Shown: positions 16,512 to 25,819 of the stretch, piece by piece
Position numbering within the stretch: the stretch's first letter is position 1
How the letters are laid out: every line of letters begins with the position of its first letter
Source of the DNA: Aerococcus mictus
GTDB taxonomy: Bacteria > Bacillota > Bacilli > Lactobacillales > Aerococcaceae
DNA length: 64,000 nucleotides
NCBI RefSeq assembly: GCF_003286595.3
Contig: NZ_CP132985.1
Location: 2,046,001 to 2,110,000 of the forward strand
Direction of reading: 5' to 3'
Notes under the pieces: model-generated
Told to the model about the DNA's origin: nothing
The model's database searches: none
What the model saw: only the letters and a program-made list of their open reading frames with translations
Position numbers and translations under genes: made by a program

Positions 16512-18227
16512 TTAAGCGATATGGAAAAACTTGCGCAGACGTTCTGCCTGCTTGTGACCGATAATGACATCCAGTTGCCGGCCCTTAGCGATAGCGGCGA
16601 CATAAACGATAACACCCACACTAGCCAGTACTAGTAATTCCACTATGGCGCCCAAGCGATTAGGGGCGCCGATAACGACCTTGAAAAAGATCAAGAGTAG
16701 ACCATCAGCCAGTAGCATGAGTCCACTCGCCTTCAGAGCCCCTGATAAGCGCGACAAGATCGCCTTGGCTCCTAACTTTACCTGCGAGCGAATGACCAGT
16801 AGGTAGTAAACACACATATAGACGAAGGCCAAGATGGAGGCATACATAGCCCCCTCACTACCAAAGACCGCCAGGAGCGGAAATTGAACGATCAACTTCA
16901 TCGCTACCCCAAAGACAATCCCAATCATGGCCCGTTTTTGGTCATCCATGGCTTGGAGAACCATCACTAAAACCGAGAAGAGTCCCATGGGAATCGCCAT
17001 CACTGAAGAGACCTGTAAGTACCATTCACCTAGGGGGTCATAAATCCCATAGAGGAGTTGGTAAACCGGACCAGCAACCAGGGCCATCCCCAAGGAAGCC
17101 GGTAACATAACTAGACTGAAAAGATTCAAGGTATGTAAGATCACTTCCCGAGTTTTGGTGAAGCTGGCCTTGACCTTTTGTGTCAACTTGGCCCGGCGGT
17201 AGTGGGTCAATTCCCGAATATAGGTATCGGTCACCACTGGAACCGAAGTCGAAGCAATGGCGGTCGCAAAGGAGAGGATGATTTGAATCACCCGCCGCGC
17301 ATTAGCGTTGAAGACCCCATATTGGTAGACTAGTTGATCATGGGGTAAGTCACTCACCTGCTGCATCATCGGCATATAGGTATTCATATCGATCAAATTG
17401 ATGGCTTCAACAATTGACCCGGTGATGACAAAGGGAATGGCCACCCGGACAATCTCGAATAAGAGGCTTTTGGTAGACACCGTATTGGTATCCACATAAC
17501 CTTCTGGCATCTGGTACTGGTCCTTATCACGGATATAATAGAAAACCAAAGTGATAATGGCTACCACCGCACCGATAAAGGCCGCAAAGGTGGAGTGTCC
17601 AACCGCTGCCGCCACCGAGCCATCTAAGAGTTGGCGGATCACATAAACCGCCACCAGCATATAGGCTACCCGGGCGATCTGCTCGGTCACCTGGGAGATG
17701 GCACTCTGCTTCATCTCCAGATAGGCTTGAAAGCCCCCTCTAAGAATAGATAAGAGGGGGATCACGGCCAAGGCCGGCACCAAAGAGCGGATGACTAAGA
17801 CCACATCCTCTTCGCTAGCCGCAGGTAAATTCTGCGACAGGGCCGGCGCTGCCAGGTAAAGGAGGAGGGCACAGACTAGACCGGTGATGGTCATTAGAAT
17901 GGTCCCACTCTTAAAGAGCCGGCGACTGGTCCCATATTCTCCCCGGGCCATGTAATTGGTCATCTGCTTAGAAATGGCGGCCGGCACGCCAGCAATGGCC
18001 ACCGATAAGAAAATCAAATAATAATTGTAACCAATACTATACAAGGCATTGGCCTGGGTTCCCGTATGGGGGTCTCCAATCCAACGCATCCAAGGAATAA
18101 TATAGAGGACCCCGATGATCCGTGAGACCATACTGGATATGGACATCCAGGCCGATCCTTCATTCAATTTGGCTTTTGCGCGTGCTTCCTGGTCGATGGT
18201 TTCCAGGTCTTTTTCATTTTTTGGCAT
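16512..18227 (-). CDS. MATE/MVF-type polysaccharide or lipid II flippase (MurJ/SpoVB-like)
   Basis: 571 aa, about 14 membrane helices. The start of the core reads GSAWMSISSMVSRIIGVLYIIPW and IAGVPAAISKQMTNYMARGE, which matches the YtgP/SpoVB/Amj-side branch of the MOP exporter superfamily; this branch includes lipid II flippases. Start at the ATG at 18227 is supported by GGGAG 7 bp upstream. It is divergent from a FemAB gene, so both ends of this intergenic region serve peptidoglycan precursor steps. Whether it moves lipid II or another polyprenyl-linked unit is open. Confidence 0.8.
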   Translation of the reverse strand: MPKNEKDLETIDQEARAKAKLNEGSAWMSISSMVSRIIGVLYIIPWMRWIGDPHTGTQANALYSIGYNYYLIFLSVAIAGVPAAISKQMTNYMARGEYGTSRRLFKSGTILMTITGLVCALLLYLAAPALSQNLPAASEEDVVLVIRSLVPALAVIPLLSILRGGFQAYLEMKQSAISQVTEQIARVAYMLVAVYVIRQLLDGSVAAAVGHSTFAAFIGAVVAIITLVFYYIRDKDQYQMPEGYVDTNTVSTKSLLFEIVRVAIPFVITGSIVEAINLIDMNTYMPMMQQVSDLPHDQLVYQYGVFNANARRVIQIILSFATAIASTSVPVVTDTYIRELTHYRRAKLTQKVKASFTKTREVILHTLNLFSLVMLPASLGMALVAGPVYQLLYGIYDPLGEWYLQVSSVMAIPMGLFSVLVMVLQAMDDQKRAMIGIVFGVAMKLIVQFPLLAVFGSEGAMYASILAFVYMCVYYLLVIRSQVKLGAKAILSRLSGALKASGLMLLADGLLLIFFKVVIGAPNRLGAIVELLVLASVGVIVYVAAIAKGRQLDVIIGHKQAERLRKFFHIA

Positions 18228-18390
18228 CATTACTCTCCCAGAATTGTTTGACATGTTTTTTATACATCATAATCCTACTTATTGTACTCAAATTTAGCCA
18301 TCAATTCAATACAACTTCCCTTGGCTCTGTCAGTCAGCCCCTTAAGCTCCATCGCTCTAGGGCAAAAATTGCCTGAGCTTTAGGCAGTTT

Positions 18391-18401
18391 TTTGCTATAA
18401 T
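18391..18401 (+). promoter_or_regulatory. Extended -10 promoter of second FemAB gene
   Basis: TTTGC-TATAAT (-10 at 18396-18401, TGC extension). Just upstream TTGCCT..AGGCAG (18369-18386) can form a small hairpin. Confidence 0.5.
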
Positions 18402-18479
18402 GGGAGCTGTTAGACAAGATTTCGCTTATGTTTAGTAAAATAAATATAAAAGCAATTACACAATTAGCAAAGGACTATT

Positions 18480-19724
18480 ATGATTTTTAAAGAAATTTCA
18501 GCCGATCAACTTGAACACTTTCAACAAAAGCAGCCCGACCGTCACTTCTTTACCCAGGGCGCTGACTACCAACGCCTGGCCGAAAGCAACCAGACCACTT
18601 CCAAAATCCTGGCGGTCGTCGAAGGCGAGTCCCTACTGGCTTATGCCACCTTCATCTACTACCCCTACAAAAAGTTTTTCTACAAGGTGACCACCCAATT
18701 CGGTCCCATTATGGATTACACTAACCAAGACCTGGTCGATTTCTACTTCCACCACTTAAAAAATTACTTTAAGAAGAATTGGCGGGTCCTCTGTGTCCGG
18801 GTCAACCCCTTCCTCAATGAACGCTACTTCTCCGATGTCGACTTTATCGAGGATAATCCCCAAGCAAATGAGGTAGATAAGATCCTTCAGGCGGAAGGCT
18901 ATATTAAAACTGACCATGACCTCTTCGATGATCCCACCCTGGCCACTCGTTGCGTCTTTTCCAAGGATTTGACCGGACTCACTAAGGATAATCTCCTGAA
19001 GCATGTCTCGCAAATTGCCCGCTACACCATCAACCGCACTATCAAGGAAGGCGTGCAAGTGCGGCCACTAAATATTTACGATGAAGCGGACTGTAAAATC
19101 CTCGATGCCATCAACCAAGAGACCTCAGAGCGGATTGGTTTTGAACTTAGAGACGCTAAATACTTCAAAAATCTCAAAAACATCCTCAAAGACGACCTCA
19201 TCCTCGCCCTGGCCTATATTGATTGTGACTACTTCCTGATCCAAACCAAAGAGACCATCGCCAAGCTCAAAGAAGAACGTCAGGACCTGGAAGACAAACT
19301 CGCCCTGGGTAAGGTCAACCCTAAAAAGACCAAGAATAAAATCCGCGAGCTCAATGAAAATATCGGTATTTGGGAAAAGAAAATTGAAAAGATCCAAAAG
19401 TTGAAGGAAGAAGAAGGCAATATCGTCAACCTGGCCTGCGCCAGCTTTATCCAATCGGCTGAGGACTTTATTTACTTCTCCAGTGGCGCCTTCAGCAAGT
19501 TTACCCGCTTTGAAGGGCCCTACGCCATCCTCTACCGTATGCTCCTAGAGGCCATTGACAAGGACTTTAGCTACTTTAATTTCTATGGGACCAGTAGCGA
19601 CTTTTCTGAAGAGGGACCTGATTACGGCGTCCTCCAATTCAAGCGTAACTTCAAGGGGAATATTGAATGGTTCATGGCCAACTACGAATTAAGAAATGCC
19701 CTAGGGAAAATTGTTTCTTGGTAA
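18480..19724 (+). CDS. FemAB/MurM-family peptidoglycan aminoacyltransferase (second copy)
   Basis: 414 aa. FemAB fold with FFTQGADYQRLAES early, LCVRVNPFLNERYFSDVDF mid-domain and a long charged helical arm (about 250-310, ETIAKLKEERQDLEDKLALG onward) forming the tRNA-binding coiled coil. The C-terminal part has FNFYGTSSDFSEEGPDYGVL and QFKRNFKGNIEWFMANYELR, closest to the MurM/MurN branch. AAAGGA precedes the ATG. With the enzyme at 2655 it may add successive residues of an interpeptide bridge (inference). Confidence 0.87.
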   Translation: MIFKEISADQLEHFQQKQPDRHFFTQGADYQRLAESNQTTSKILAVVEGESLLAYATFIYYPYKKFFYKVTTQFGPIMDYTNQDLVDFYFHHLKNYFKKNWRVLCVRVNPFLNERYFSDVDFIEDNPQANEVDKILQAEGYIKTDHDLFDDPTLATRCVFSKDLTGLTKDNLLKHVSQIARYTINRTIKEGVQVRPLNIYDEADCKILDAINQETSERIGFELRDAKYFKNLKNILKDDLILALAYIDCDYFLIQTKETIAKLKEERQDLEDKLALGKVNPKKTKNKIRELNENIGIWEKKIEKIQKLKEEEGNIVNLACASFIQSAEDFIYFSSGAFSKFTRFEGPYAILYRMLLEAIDKDFSYFNFYGTSSDFSEEGPDYGVLQFKRNFKGNIEWFMANYELRNALGKIVSW

Positions 19725-19752
19725 GACTGACCGCTAGCTATAGTAAAAATAA

Positions 19753-19793
19753 GACGCTGGTGAAGCTACACATGCTCCACCAGCGCCTTTTTC
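19753..19793 (+). terminator. Terminator of second FemAB gene
   Basis: Stem CGCTGGTG-AGC / GCT-CACCAGCG with CCTTTTTC tail. Confidence 0.9.
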
Positions 19794-19911
19794 TTGTGGA
19801 CATTATTGACTAAAGCTTCTTTTTACTCGCTCAAAACCTTCCCTTAGAGCGGTCTAATACTTGTTGAGCTTTCATCTTATATCTATCTAAAGCCCATCAA
19901 AGGATCTACCC

Positions 19912-20646
19912 TTATTTTGTTTTAGCTAATTCTTGACAAGATAATTGGTAGAATAGGCCCGTAACCCCCACATTGACTAAAAGGAATAAAACCAGTTCAG
20001 CCAAGCTAAAGTCTTCAAGCGATCGACTGCGTAAGGCCACCATGACTTGAGAGTAAGGATAGAACGGCACCAAGTTTTCATTGATGAAGAGCAAGACAAA
20101 GCCACCCATAGCACCTAGGGCAGAAAGGCCCACTGACTGGCTAAAATTTCTGCTTTTAGAAAAGAGATAACTCTGAATAGAAAGAATGCTTGCCGAGGCC
20201 AACACTGACAGGGCAAGCCACTTTAAATTGACCAAGACATCCAGCGATAAAGCCAGGTCTGCAGCCAACACGCCTCCAAGATAAACTAAGAAAAGCATGA
20301 CCTGGACGAGAACGACGATTCCAAGAACTGCTATCAGTTTACTAAAAAGCAGCTTCCAAATCGATACGGCATTGGCTCGAAGCATTTCGATATTTTTTCT
20401 TTCAAATTCTTGATTTAAGCTCATCGCCATAAATATAGCCAACATGGGCGCCGATAAAACCTGGCTGTAATAAAAAGTCAGCTGGCCCCACATGACTTGA
20501 TATTGGGTACCTTCAGTAAAAACGGACTGGTTGGCAAAATAGATCCCCAAACCAATAAAGCTGGCTATGGCCAGAAAGACCAAGCCGATACAGAATAATT
20601 GGACTTTTCTCAATTTATACCATTCTTGTGCTAGATAGTCTCTCAT
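19912..20646 (-). CDS. ABC-2 permease subunit B (bacitracin/lantibiotic-immunity type)
   Basis: 244 aa, six predicted membrane helices. Near the N-terminus it has EWYKLRKVQLFCIGLVFLAI, and LNQEFERKNIEMLRANAVS is the conserved coupling region between helices 2 and 3. The start overlaps the stop of the preceding permease gene by 4 bp (ATGA) with AAAGGGGA as ribosome site. The arrangement of one ATPase and two different permeases resembles LanFEG immunity exporters. Confidence 0.75.
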   Translation of the reverse strand: MRDYLAQEWYKLRKVQLFCIGLVFLAIASFIGLGIYFANQSVFTEGTQYQVMWGQLTFYYSQVLSAPMLAIFMAMSLNQEFERKNIEMLRANAVSIWKLLFSKLIAVLGIVVLVQVMLFLVYLGGVLAADLALSLDVLVNLKWLALSVLASASILSIQSYLFSKSRNFSQSVGLSALGAMGGFVLLFINENLVPFYPYSQVMVALRSRSLEDFSLAELVLFLLVNVGVTGLFYQLSCQELAKTK

Positions 20647-21395
20647 GCTAAGGTCCCCTTTCTGGCAATCATAGCCCGGACGACAATCGCTATGATAGCT
20701 AGGTAAAGCAAATAAAGCAGTAAGCGTAATCCCAGACACCCATCCAAAACATAGTTGTAAGAACTACCATCAATCAGGTTAAATTTATAGGGGGCTAAGT
20801 AGCCTGCCCCTAAAAAAGGCAGGATAAAACTCCAAAGCGCTGAGGTTTTTGAGGCTAAAACCAGTCCAAAAAAGCCACCCATAAAACCTAAGGATAACAA
20901 AAGCCCTTGTTTTTCGATCACCAGCGCCAGGAATAAATAAAGAGTGATCAAGCTGAAACTGGCCAGAAATTGTCCAGTCACTTGCAGGAGACTGATTGAT
21001 AGAGGAACATAGGCCCCATGGCTATAGGCATATAGAGTCACAAGCCCGGTTTGGACGATTGCAATCAGCAGGAAAAATAAGGCCGTGAGGAGTAATTTAC
21101 TATCAAAAATCTTCAGTGTGCTTCTGCCATTGGCATTTTGCAGTTTAAAGGTCTGCCCCATTCTTTCATTGTTAACAATTCGACTGGTAAAAATACTAAT
21201 GGCTATGGGGAGTAAGAGGCTGTTAACGGTTTGATTGTTAAACAAGACCCCTACCGCATCTAGTTGGCGGCTGGAAAACTCACTACCTAAACTAACTAGA
21301 TTCCATAGCAAGGCTATTAGCATCAGGATGACTGCGATCGAAAATGACCGGGTTCGGCGACTCTTTAAAAGTTCGATTTGTAAAGCTTTCACCAT
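20643..21395 (-). CDS. ABC-2 permease subunit A (bacitracin/lantibiotic-immunity type)
   Basis: 250 aa. KALQIELLKSRRTRSFSIAV at the N-terminus and IVNNERMGQTFKLQNANGRS as coupling region are hallmarks of LanE/LanG-type permeases. Six hydrophobic segments. It starts one base after the ATPase stop. No lantibiotic synthesis gene is nearby, so self-immunity is not implied; protection from foreign peptides is more likely. Confidence 0.75.
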   Translation of the reverse strand: MVKALQIELLKSRRTRSFSIAVILMLIALLWNLVSLGSEFSSRQLDAVGVLFNNQTVNSLLLPIAISIFTSRIVNNERMGQTFKLQNANGRSTLKIFDSKLLLTALFFLLIAIVQTGLVTLYAYSHGAYVPLSISLLQVTGQFLASFSLITLYLFLALVIEKQGLLLSLGFMGGFFGLVLASKTSALWSFILPFLGAGYLAPYKFNLIDGSSYNYVLDGCLGLRLLLYLLYLAIIAIVVRAMIARKGTLA

Positions 21396-21396
21396 C

Positions 21397-22305
21397 CTAT
21401 ACCTCCTTGGTTAACTGTAGAAAAATATCTTCCAAACTTTCCTGTTTGGACTCGATTCTAAAAAGCGGGAAACCCGTCTCAACCAAGGCTTTAGCGACCA
21501 TGGCGACTTTGTCATCAGTCGTTGTCTTTATTTTCAAGAGATGGTCCGCCACTTCGAAGTCATTGGGCCCATAGTATTGACTTAACAAGCGCTCTAAGGC
21601 CTGGCATTCAAATTCTCCGCGAAACTCAATCCAATGATTGGCCTTGATTTGGTCAATTTCGCCTTCATAGACCAGTCGCCCCTGGTTAATGATGCCCACC
21701 CGATCAGCCATCTGTTCAATTTCCGATAAAATATGACTGGAAATAAAGACGGTCAAGCCCTGAGTTTTGGCTAGATTAATAATCAATTCTCTGACCTCGT
21801 GGATACCGCTAGGATCTAAGCCGTTGGTCGGTTCGTCAAGAAGTAAGATTTTGGGTTGCTTAACTAAGGCAAAGGCAAGGGCTAAGCGCTGTTTCATTCC
21901 TAAAGAATAGTCTTTGGCCAGTTTTTTCTGATTCTTCTCTTCAGCTAAACCGACTAATTCAAGGGTTTTCCAAATATTCCGCTTATCGAAACCTAGCATT
22001 TTTTGAAAGACTAGGAGATTTTCATATCCGGTTAAATTGGGATAGTAGGAAGGCTCTTCAATCATTGAGCCGATGTCATTTAAATAATCCCTATTTTCTA
22101 AAATGGATTGACCGCCGACTTCAATCTGACCCGATGAGGGTGGGATTAAGGATAGAATCATCTTCATGGTGGTGGTTTTTCCGGCCCCGTTAGGTCCCAA
22201 GAAACCATAGATTTCTCCTTTTCTCACGGTAAGACGATCCAAGTCAACCGAATGGTGGCCATTAAAGTCCTTCTTCAAATTTTTAAGTTCAATGATATTG
22301 GTCAT
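21397..22305 (-). CDS. ABC transporter ATPase, BcrA/LanF type
   Basis: 302 aa. Walker A GFLGPNGAGKTTTMKM, Q-loop IGSMIEEPSYYPNLTGYENL, signature YSLGMKQRLALA, Walker B KILLLDEPTNGLDPSG, H-loop FISSHILSEIEQ; the C-terminus ends ESLEDIFLQLTKE. The E-loop (MIEEP) replacing the usual Q-loop is a known hallmark of lantibiotic-immunity ATPases. Heads a three-gene exporter operon. A 10-bp palindrome at 22418 upstream is a candidate operator. Confidence 0.88.
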   Translation of the reverse strand: MTNIIELKNLKKDFNGHHSVDLDRLTVRKGEIYGFLGPNGAGKTTTMKMILSLIPPSSGQIEVGGQSILENRDYLNDIGSMIEEPSYYPNLTGYENLLVFQKMLGFDKRNIWKTLELVGLAEEKNQKKLAKDYSLGMKQRLALAFALVKQPKILLLDEPTNGLDPSGIHEVRELIINLAKTQGLTVFISSHILSEIEQMADRVGIINQGRLVYEGEIDQIKANHWIEFRGEFECQALERLLSQYYGPNDFEVADHLLKIKTTTDDKVAMVAKALVETGFPLFRIESKQESLEDIFLQLTKEV

Positions 22306-22417
22306 GTCATGCCTCTTCCTATCAGTAAAACTTTTTGCAATATACTTTTTAGATCATATCTAATTATAGGTTGAAGCAAGTGGACCAGCCTTTACCTAAA
22401 CTTACAAATCAAAGGGG

Positions 22418-22441
22418 TAAGCTTACAGTTTTGTAAGCTTA
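22418..22441. promoter_or_regulatory. Palindromic operator candidate upstream of the BcrA-type exporter
   Basis: TAAGCTTACA-GTTT-TGTAAGCTTA is a perfect 10-bp inverted repeat, with a further CTTACAAA half at 22400. It lies about 115 bp upstream of the exporter start and is not followed by a T run, so an operator for a repressor is more likely than a terminator. The 22306-22605 gap contains this palindrome and the pepT terminator only. Confidence 0.4.
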
Positions 22442-22538
22442 ATTGATGTTTATTAACTCAAGGCCTGACTACGCTTAGCTGTGCTTATATCTAACCCCAT
22501 GGCCCCAGAGAAGAGCCTTTCTTTAACTTCAAGGCAAA

Positions 22539-22571
22539 GAAAAAATGCCATACCATCACTGATATGACATT
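22539..22571 (-). terminator. Terminator of pepT
   Basis: Stem AATGTCATA/TATGGCATT (one G-U) with T run on the minus strand. Confidence 0.8.
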
Positions 22572-22605
22572 GTTTATCGACATGATTTTGATTTCAGTCA
22601 TTGTC

Positions 22606-23826
22606 TTAGCCTTTAATAATGGCCACGATGACATCCTGGAGGGCTTGGAGGCCTTGGGCACTGACGAATTCGTATTGGCCGTGGAGGTTTTCCCCACCGG
22701 TAAAAATATTCGCGGTCGGGAGACCTTTGAAGTTAAAGACACAGCCATCCATGCCCCCGCGGAAGGGTTGGATATCTGGCTCAATCCCACAATCCCGGTA
22801 GGCTTTCAGGGCCCGCTCCATGACATAGGGGTGGTGGTCGAGGACTTCTTTAATATTCTTGTACTGGTCAGAAATTTCATAGCGGATCCGCGGCCGTTTG
22901 TACTGACTATTGATCTTATCCACCACTTGGGCAAAGATTTCCTTACGTTCTTGGAACTTGGCCTCGTCGTGGTCACGGATAATGAAGACTTGGTGAACTT
23001 GGCCTAAGTCCCCGTTTTGTTGAGTTAGCATAAAGTAACCCTCATAGCCATCAGTCTTTTCCGGCACTTGGTCTTTGGGTAAGTCATTGACAATTTGCGC
23101 CCCCAAGTGCAAGGGGTTGATGGCATTGCCCTTAGAAGACCCGGGATGGACACTCTTACCTTCAATCCAAACTTCCACCTGGGCCGCATTGAAGGTCTCT
23201 CCTTCAATCTTTCCGACCCGGCCAGAATCAGGAGTATAGGCAAAGTCAGCCCCAAAACCTTCCACGTCAAAGCGGTAGGCCCCTAGGAGACCGATCTCTT
23301 CATCGACCACAAAGGCAATCCTCACCTTCCCATGTTCAATTTCTGGGTGGGCCAGGAGGTATTCCATGGCCCCAATAATTCCCACCATGCCGGCCTTGTC
23401 ATCGGCACCGAGCAGGGTGGTCCCATCACTAGTGATCAGAGTTTGACCGACATAGTCTTTGAGGAAGGGAAATTCCGCCACTTCCATGACAATCCCCTCA
23501 GCTTCATTTAATACCAGGTCCTGGCCGTCATAGTCTTCATGGACTTGGGGTTGGATATTCTCCGCATTAAAGTCAGCCGTGTCGACATGGGCAACAAAGC
23601 CAATCACGGGTAAATCCGCTTCTGTCGTTGCCGGCAGGGTAGCCGTCACACAGGCCCGCTGGCGGTCAAAGTCGACCTGGCTCAGGCCCAATTCTTCCAT
23701 TTCTCCAGCAATGACTTCTAAGAAATCCAGCTGGCTTTGGGTGCTGGGGAAGGTCTCACTATACATATCAGACCGGGTATTGACCTTAGCATAACGGATA
23801 AAACGATCGGTTAAACTTTCAGCCAT
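22606..23826 (-). CDS. pepT: Peptidase T (tripeptide aminopeptidase, M20B)
   Basis: 406 aa, the usual length. Cytosolic di-zinc enzyme that removes the N-terminal residue of tripeptides. Metal and catalytic motifs: GFVAHVDTADFN (His, Asp), LLGADDKAGM (bridging Asp), FVVDEEIGLLG (catalytic Glu-Glu), YTPDSG and a late His in TGGENLHGQYEFV. Followed by its own terminator. An oligopeptide-binding lipoprotein gene lies just upstream on the same strand, fitting peptide nutrition. Confidence 0.97.
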   Translation of the reverse strand: MAESLTDRFIRYAKVNTRSDMYSETFPSTQSQLDFLEVIAGEMEELGLSQVDFDRQRACVTATLPATTEADLPVIGFVAHVDTADFNAENIQPQVHEDYDGQDLVLNEAEGIVMEVAEFPFLKDYVGQTLITSDGTTLLGADDKAGMVGIIGAMEYLLAHPEIEHGKVRIAFVVDEEIGLLGAYRFDVEGFGADFAYTPDSGRVGKIEGETFNAAQVEVWIEGKSVHPGSSKGNAINPLHLGAQIVNDLPKDQVPEKTDGYEGYFMLTQQNGDLGQVHQVFIIRDHDEAKFQERKEIFAQVVDKINSQYKRPRIRYEISDQYKNIKEVLDHHPYVMERALKAYRDCGIEPDIQPFRGGMDGCVFNFKGLPTANIFTGGENLHGQYEFVSAQGLQALQDVIVAIIKG

Positions 23827-23879
23827 GGTATCAATCCTTTCTCTGGCTTAATGACTAGGAATCGAGCGGTCCAGTGGAA

Positions 23880-25511
23880 CTAGTTAGCATCCACCAATTC
23901 TGCTTGACGGAAATCATACTTGGCCCCTACTGAGTGGTAAACGAAGCCCTTCAGGTTTGGATTACGTAAGTGACCTTCATAAGGATGGTAAAGCACTAAG
24001 AAGCCATAATCATCAACCATGGTATTTTGTGCTTCAATCATATCTTGCCAGCGTTGGTCCACATCGGTCGCATGGTCACCTTCCGCTAGGTCAAGGAGTT
24101 CATTAACTTTAGGATTATTGTAATCCCCAAAATTGGCTGTGGTCTTCGTATTTAAGATATCTAAGAGGTTGATAGCATCAGGTAAAATCGCTGCCCAACC
24201 CGATAAGAAGAGGTCAAAATTCTTCTTGCCTGCTTCTGCTAGGGCGGTTTGTTTTGGCATGGTGCGGATATCTACCGTAACTCCCTCGAGTTCATTTTGC
24301 CATTGGCCTTGTAAGTATTGGGCCACTAGCTTCATTTGCGGATCATCATAAGCTAAGATTTCAAAATGGAATTGGTCTTGACCTAATTCTTTCTTAGCTT
24401 CTTCCAAAGCCTGCTTGGCGGATTCAACATCATAGCGTAAGGCTTTGTCAACATTACCGGCATCATCAGCGAAGTCGTTACCGGTATTTGGATGTTTGAC
24501 AAAGTCATGAGGGACAAAGTTTTCCGCTGGCACGGCACCATCGGCCAAGACTCCATTGGCTAATTGGTCGCGGTCTATCACCAAAGATAAGGCCTTTCTC
24601 AAGTTCTTATTCTTAAATTCAGGCCTCTTGGTGTAATTCATGTGGACCATATTGGTGGCCGCTTGGGGCTCAACCACAAAGTTATCGGACCCCTGTAATT
24701 GCTTGGCAGCTTCTCCGGTAATTAGAACGTCATCCACCTCGCCGTTTTCAAAGAGACTAAGGGCAGTTGGTACTTCTTTAATCACTTGGAAGTCTACCTT
24801 CTGTGGCTTGACATTATCCTTGTCCCAATAGTTCTCATTCTTGACTAATTGCCAGGTTTGATTGCTACCGTCCCAGTTTTCCACAGTGAAGGGCCCGTTA
24901 TAGAGCATCTTGTCACTGGAAGTCCCGTAGGCTTCCCCGTGTTCTTCCACAAAGGCTTGGTTTTGAGGGTAGAAAGGCGCGAAAGCCACTACACTGAGGA
25001 AATAAGAAACAGGGTGATTCAATTTGACTTCAAACGTCTTATCATCGATGGCTTTGACCCCTAATTCTTCTACCGGTACTTGGCCCTTAGCTGCCGCTTC
25101 ACCATTCACAATGTTAGCGAACATATAAGCGTAACGGGCCGCCTTGTCTGGGTTGACTGCGGTTTGCCAGGCGTAGACAAAGTCATGGGCGGTCACCGCT
25201 TCCCCATTGGACCACTTGGCATCCCGCAAGTGGAAGGTATAGGTCTTACCATCTTCAGAAACATCGGTCTTTTCTGCTATGGCAGGCTGGGGTTGGTTAT
25301 CGGCATCCAAACGATAAAGGCCTTCCACCGTATTCCCCAAGACAGAAAAGCTTTCAATATCACCAACAATGAGGGTGTCTAAGGTCGATAATTCGGTCTT
25401 TACCCCCATTTTAATCGGGCGTTCTTCCTTAGAAGCCCCTCCCGAACAGCCTACTAAGACTAGGCTTACGACTAAGGCCAGCAATAACTGCTGGAGCTTT
25501 CTCCATTTCAT
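23880..25511 (-). CDS. oppA: Oligopeptide ABC transporter substrate-binding lipoprotein (OppA type)
   Basis: 543 aa. Signal peptide with lipobox LVLVGC; mature protein tethered by lipid to the outer face of the membrane. SBP_bac_5 features: RPIKMGVKTELSTLDTL, YTFHLRDAKWSNGEAVTAHD, FVYAWQTAVNPDKAARYAYM and LRKALSLVIDRDQLANGVLA. The start at 25511 has GAGGAGG just upstream; an earlier ATG at 25541 does not. No permease genes adjoin it, so it is an orphan receptor that must work with an Opp system elsewhere (the importer at 37824-42588 has its own binding protein). Confidence 0.92.
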   Translation of the reverse strand: MKWRKLQQLLLALVVSLVLVGCSGGASKEERPIKMGVKTELSTLDTLIVGDIESFSVLGNTVEGLYRLDADNQPQPAIAEKTDVSEDGKTYTFHLRDAKWSNGEAVTAHDFVYAWQTAVNPDKAARYAYMFANIVNGEAAAKGQVPVEELGVKAIDDKTFEVKLNHPVSYFLSVVAFAPFYPQNQAFVEEHGEAYGTSSDKMLYNGPFTVENWDGSNQTWQLVKNENYWDKDNVKPQKVDFQVIKEVPTALSLFENGEVDDVLITGEAAKQLQGSDNFVVEPQAATNMVHMNYTKRPEFKNKNLRKALSLVIDRDQLANGVLADGAVPAENFVPHDFVKHPNTGNDFADDAGNVDKALRYDVESAKQALEEAKKELGQDQFHFEILAYDDPQMKLVAQYLQGQWQNELEGVTVDIRTMPKQTALAEAGKKNFDLFLSGWAAILPDAINLLDILNTKTTANFGDYNNPKVNELLDLAEGDHATDVDQRWQDMIEAQNTMVDDYGFLVLYHPYEGHLRNPNLKGFVYHSVGAKYDFRQAELVDAN

Positions 25512-25687
25512 GTAATTCCTCCTCAGATTAAAATTTTTCAAAATTATTCCTATTATAACAAATTGTCAAACTATTTAATCACTATAAATCCGATTTCTAT
25601 TAATCGATTTTCTTGATCGCAGTTAAGTATTTAAAAAAAATGATAAGGCCTCCCTTTATCAGTCTACTCTGGTTTTTAAAAACAGAG

Positions 25688-25734
25688 AAAAAGTGCCTAT
25701 GGCCCGTGTCAATAACACAAGCCTAAGCACTTTT
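25688..25734 (-). terminator. Terminator of the LPXTG protein gene
   Basis: Long imperfect stem starting AAAAAGTGCC / AAGCACTTTT, T-rich tail on the minus strand. The 25512-25819 gap holds this and the oppA promoter region (TTGACA and TATAAT-like motifs near 25555-25590). Confidence 0.8.
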
Positions 25735-25819
25735 AGGAGTGATTCTATGAAATACCAAGACCTATCTTGGCGATTATTCTTTTCTTACCATTTTTTAAAA
25801 TTTAAGCCATGACTAAGCC

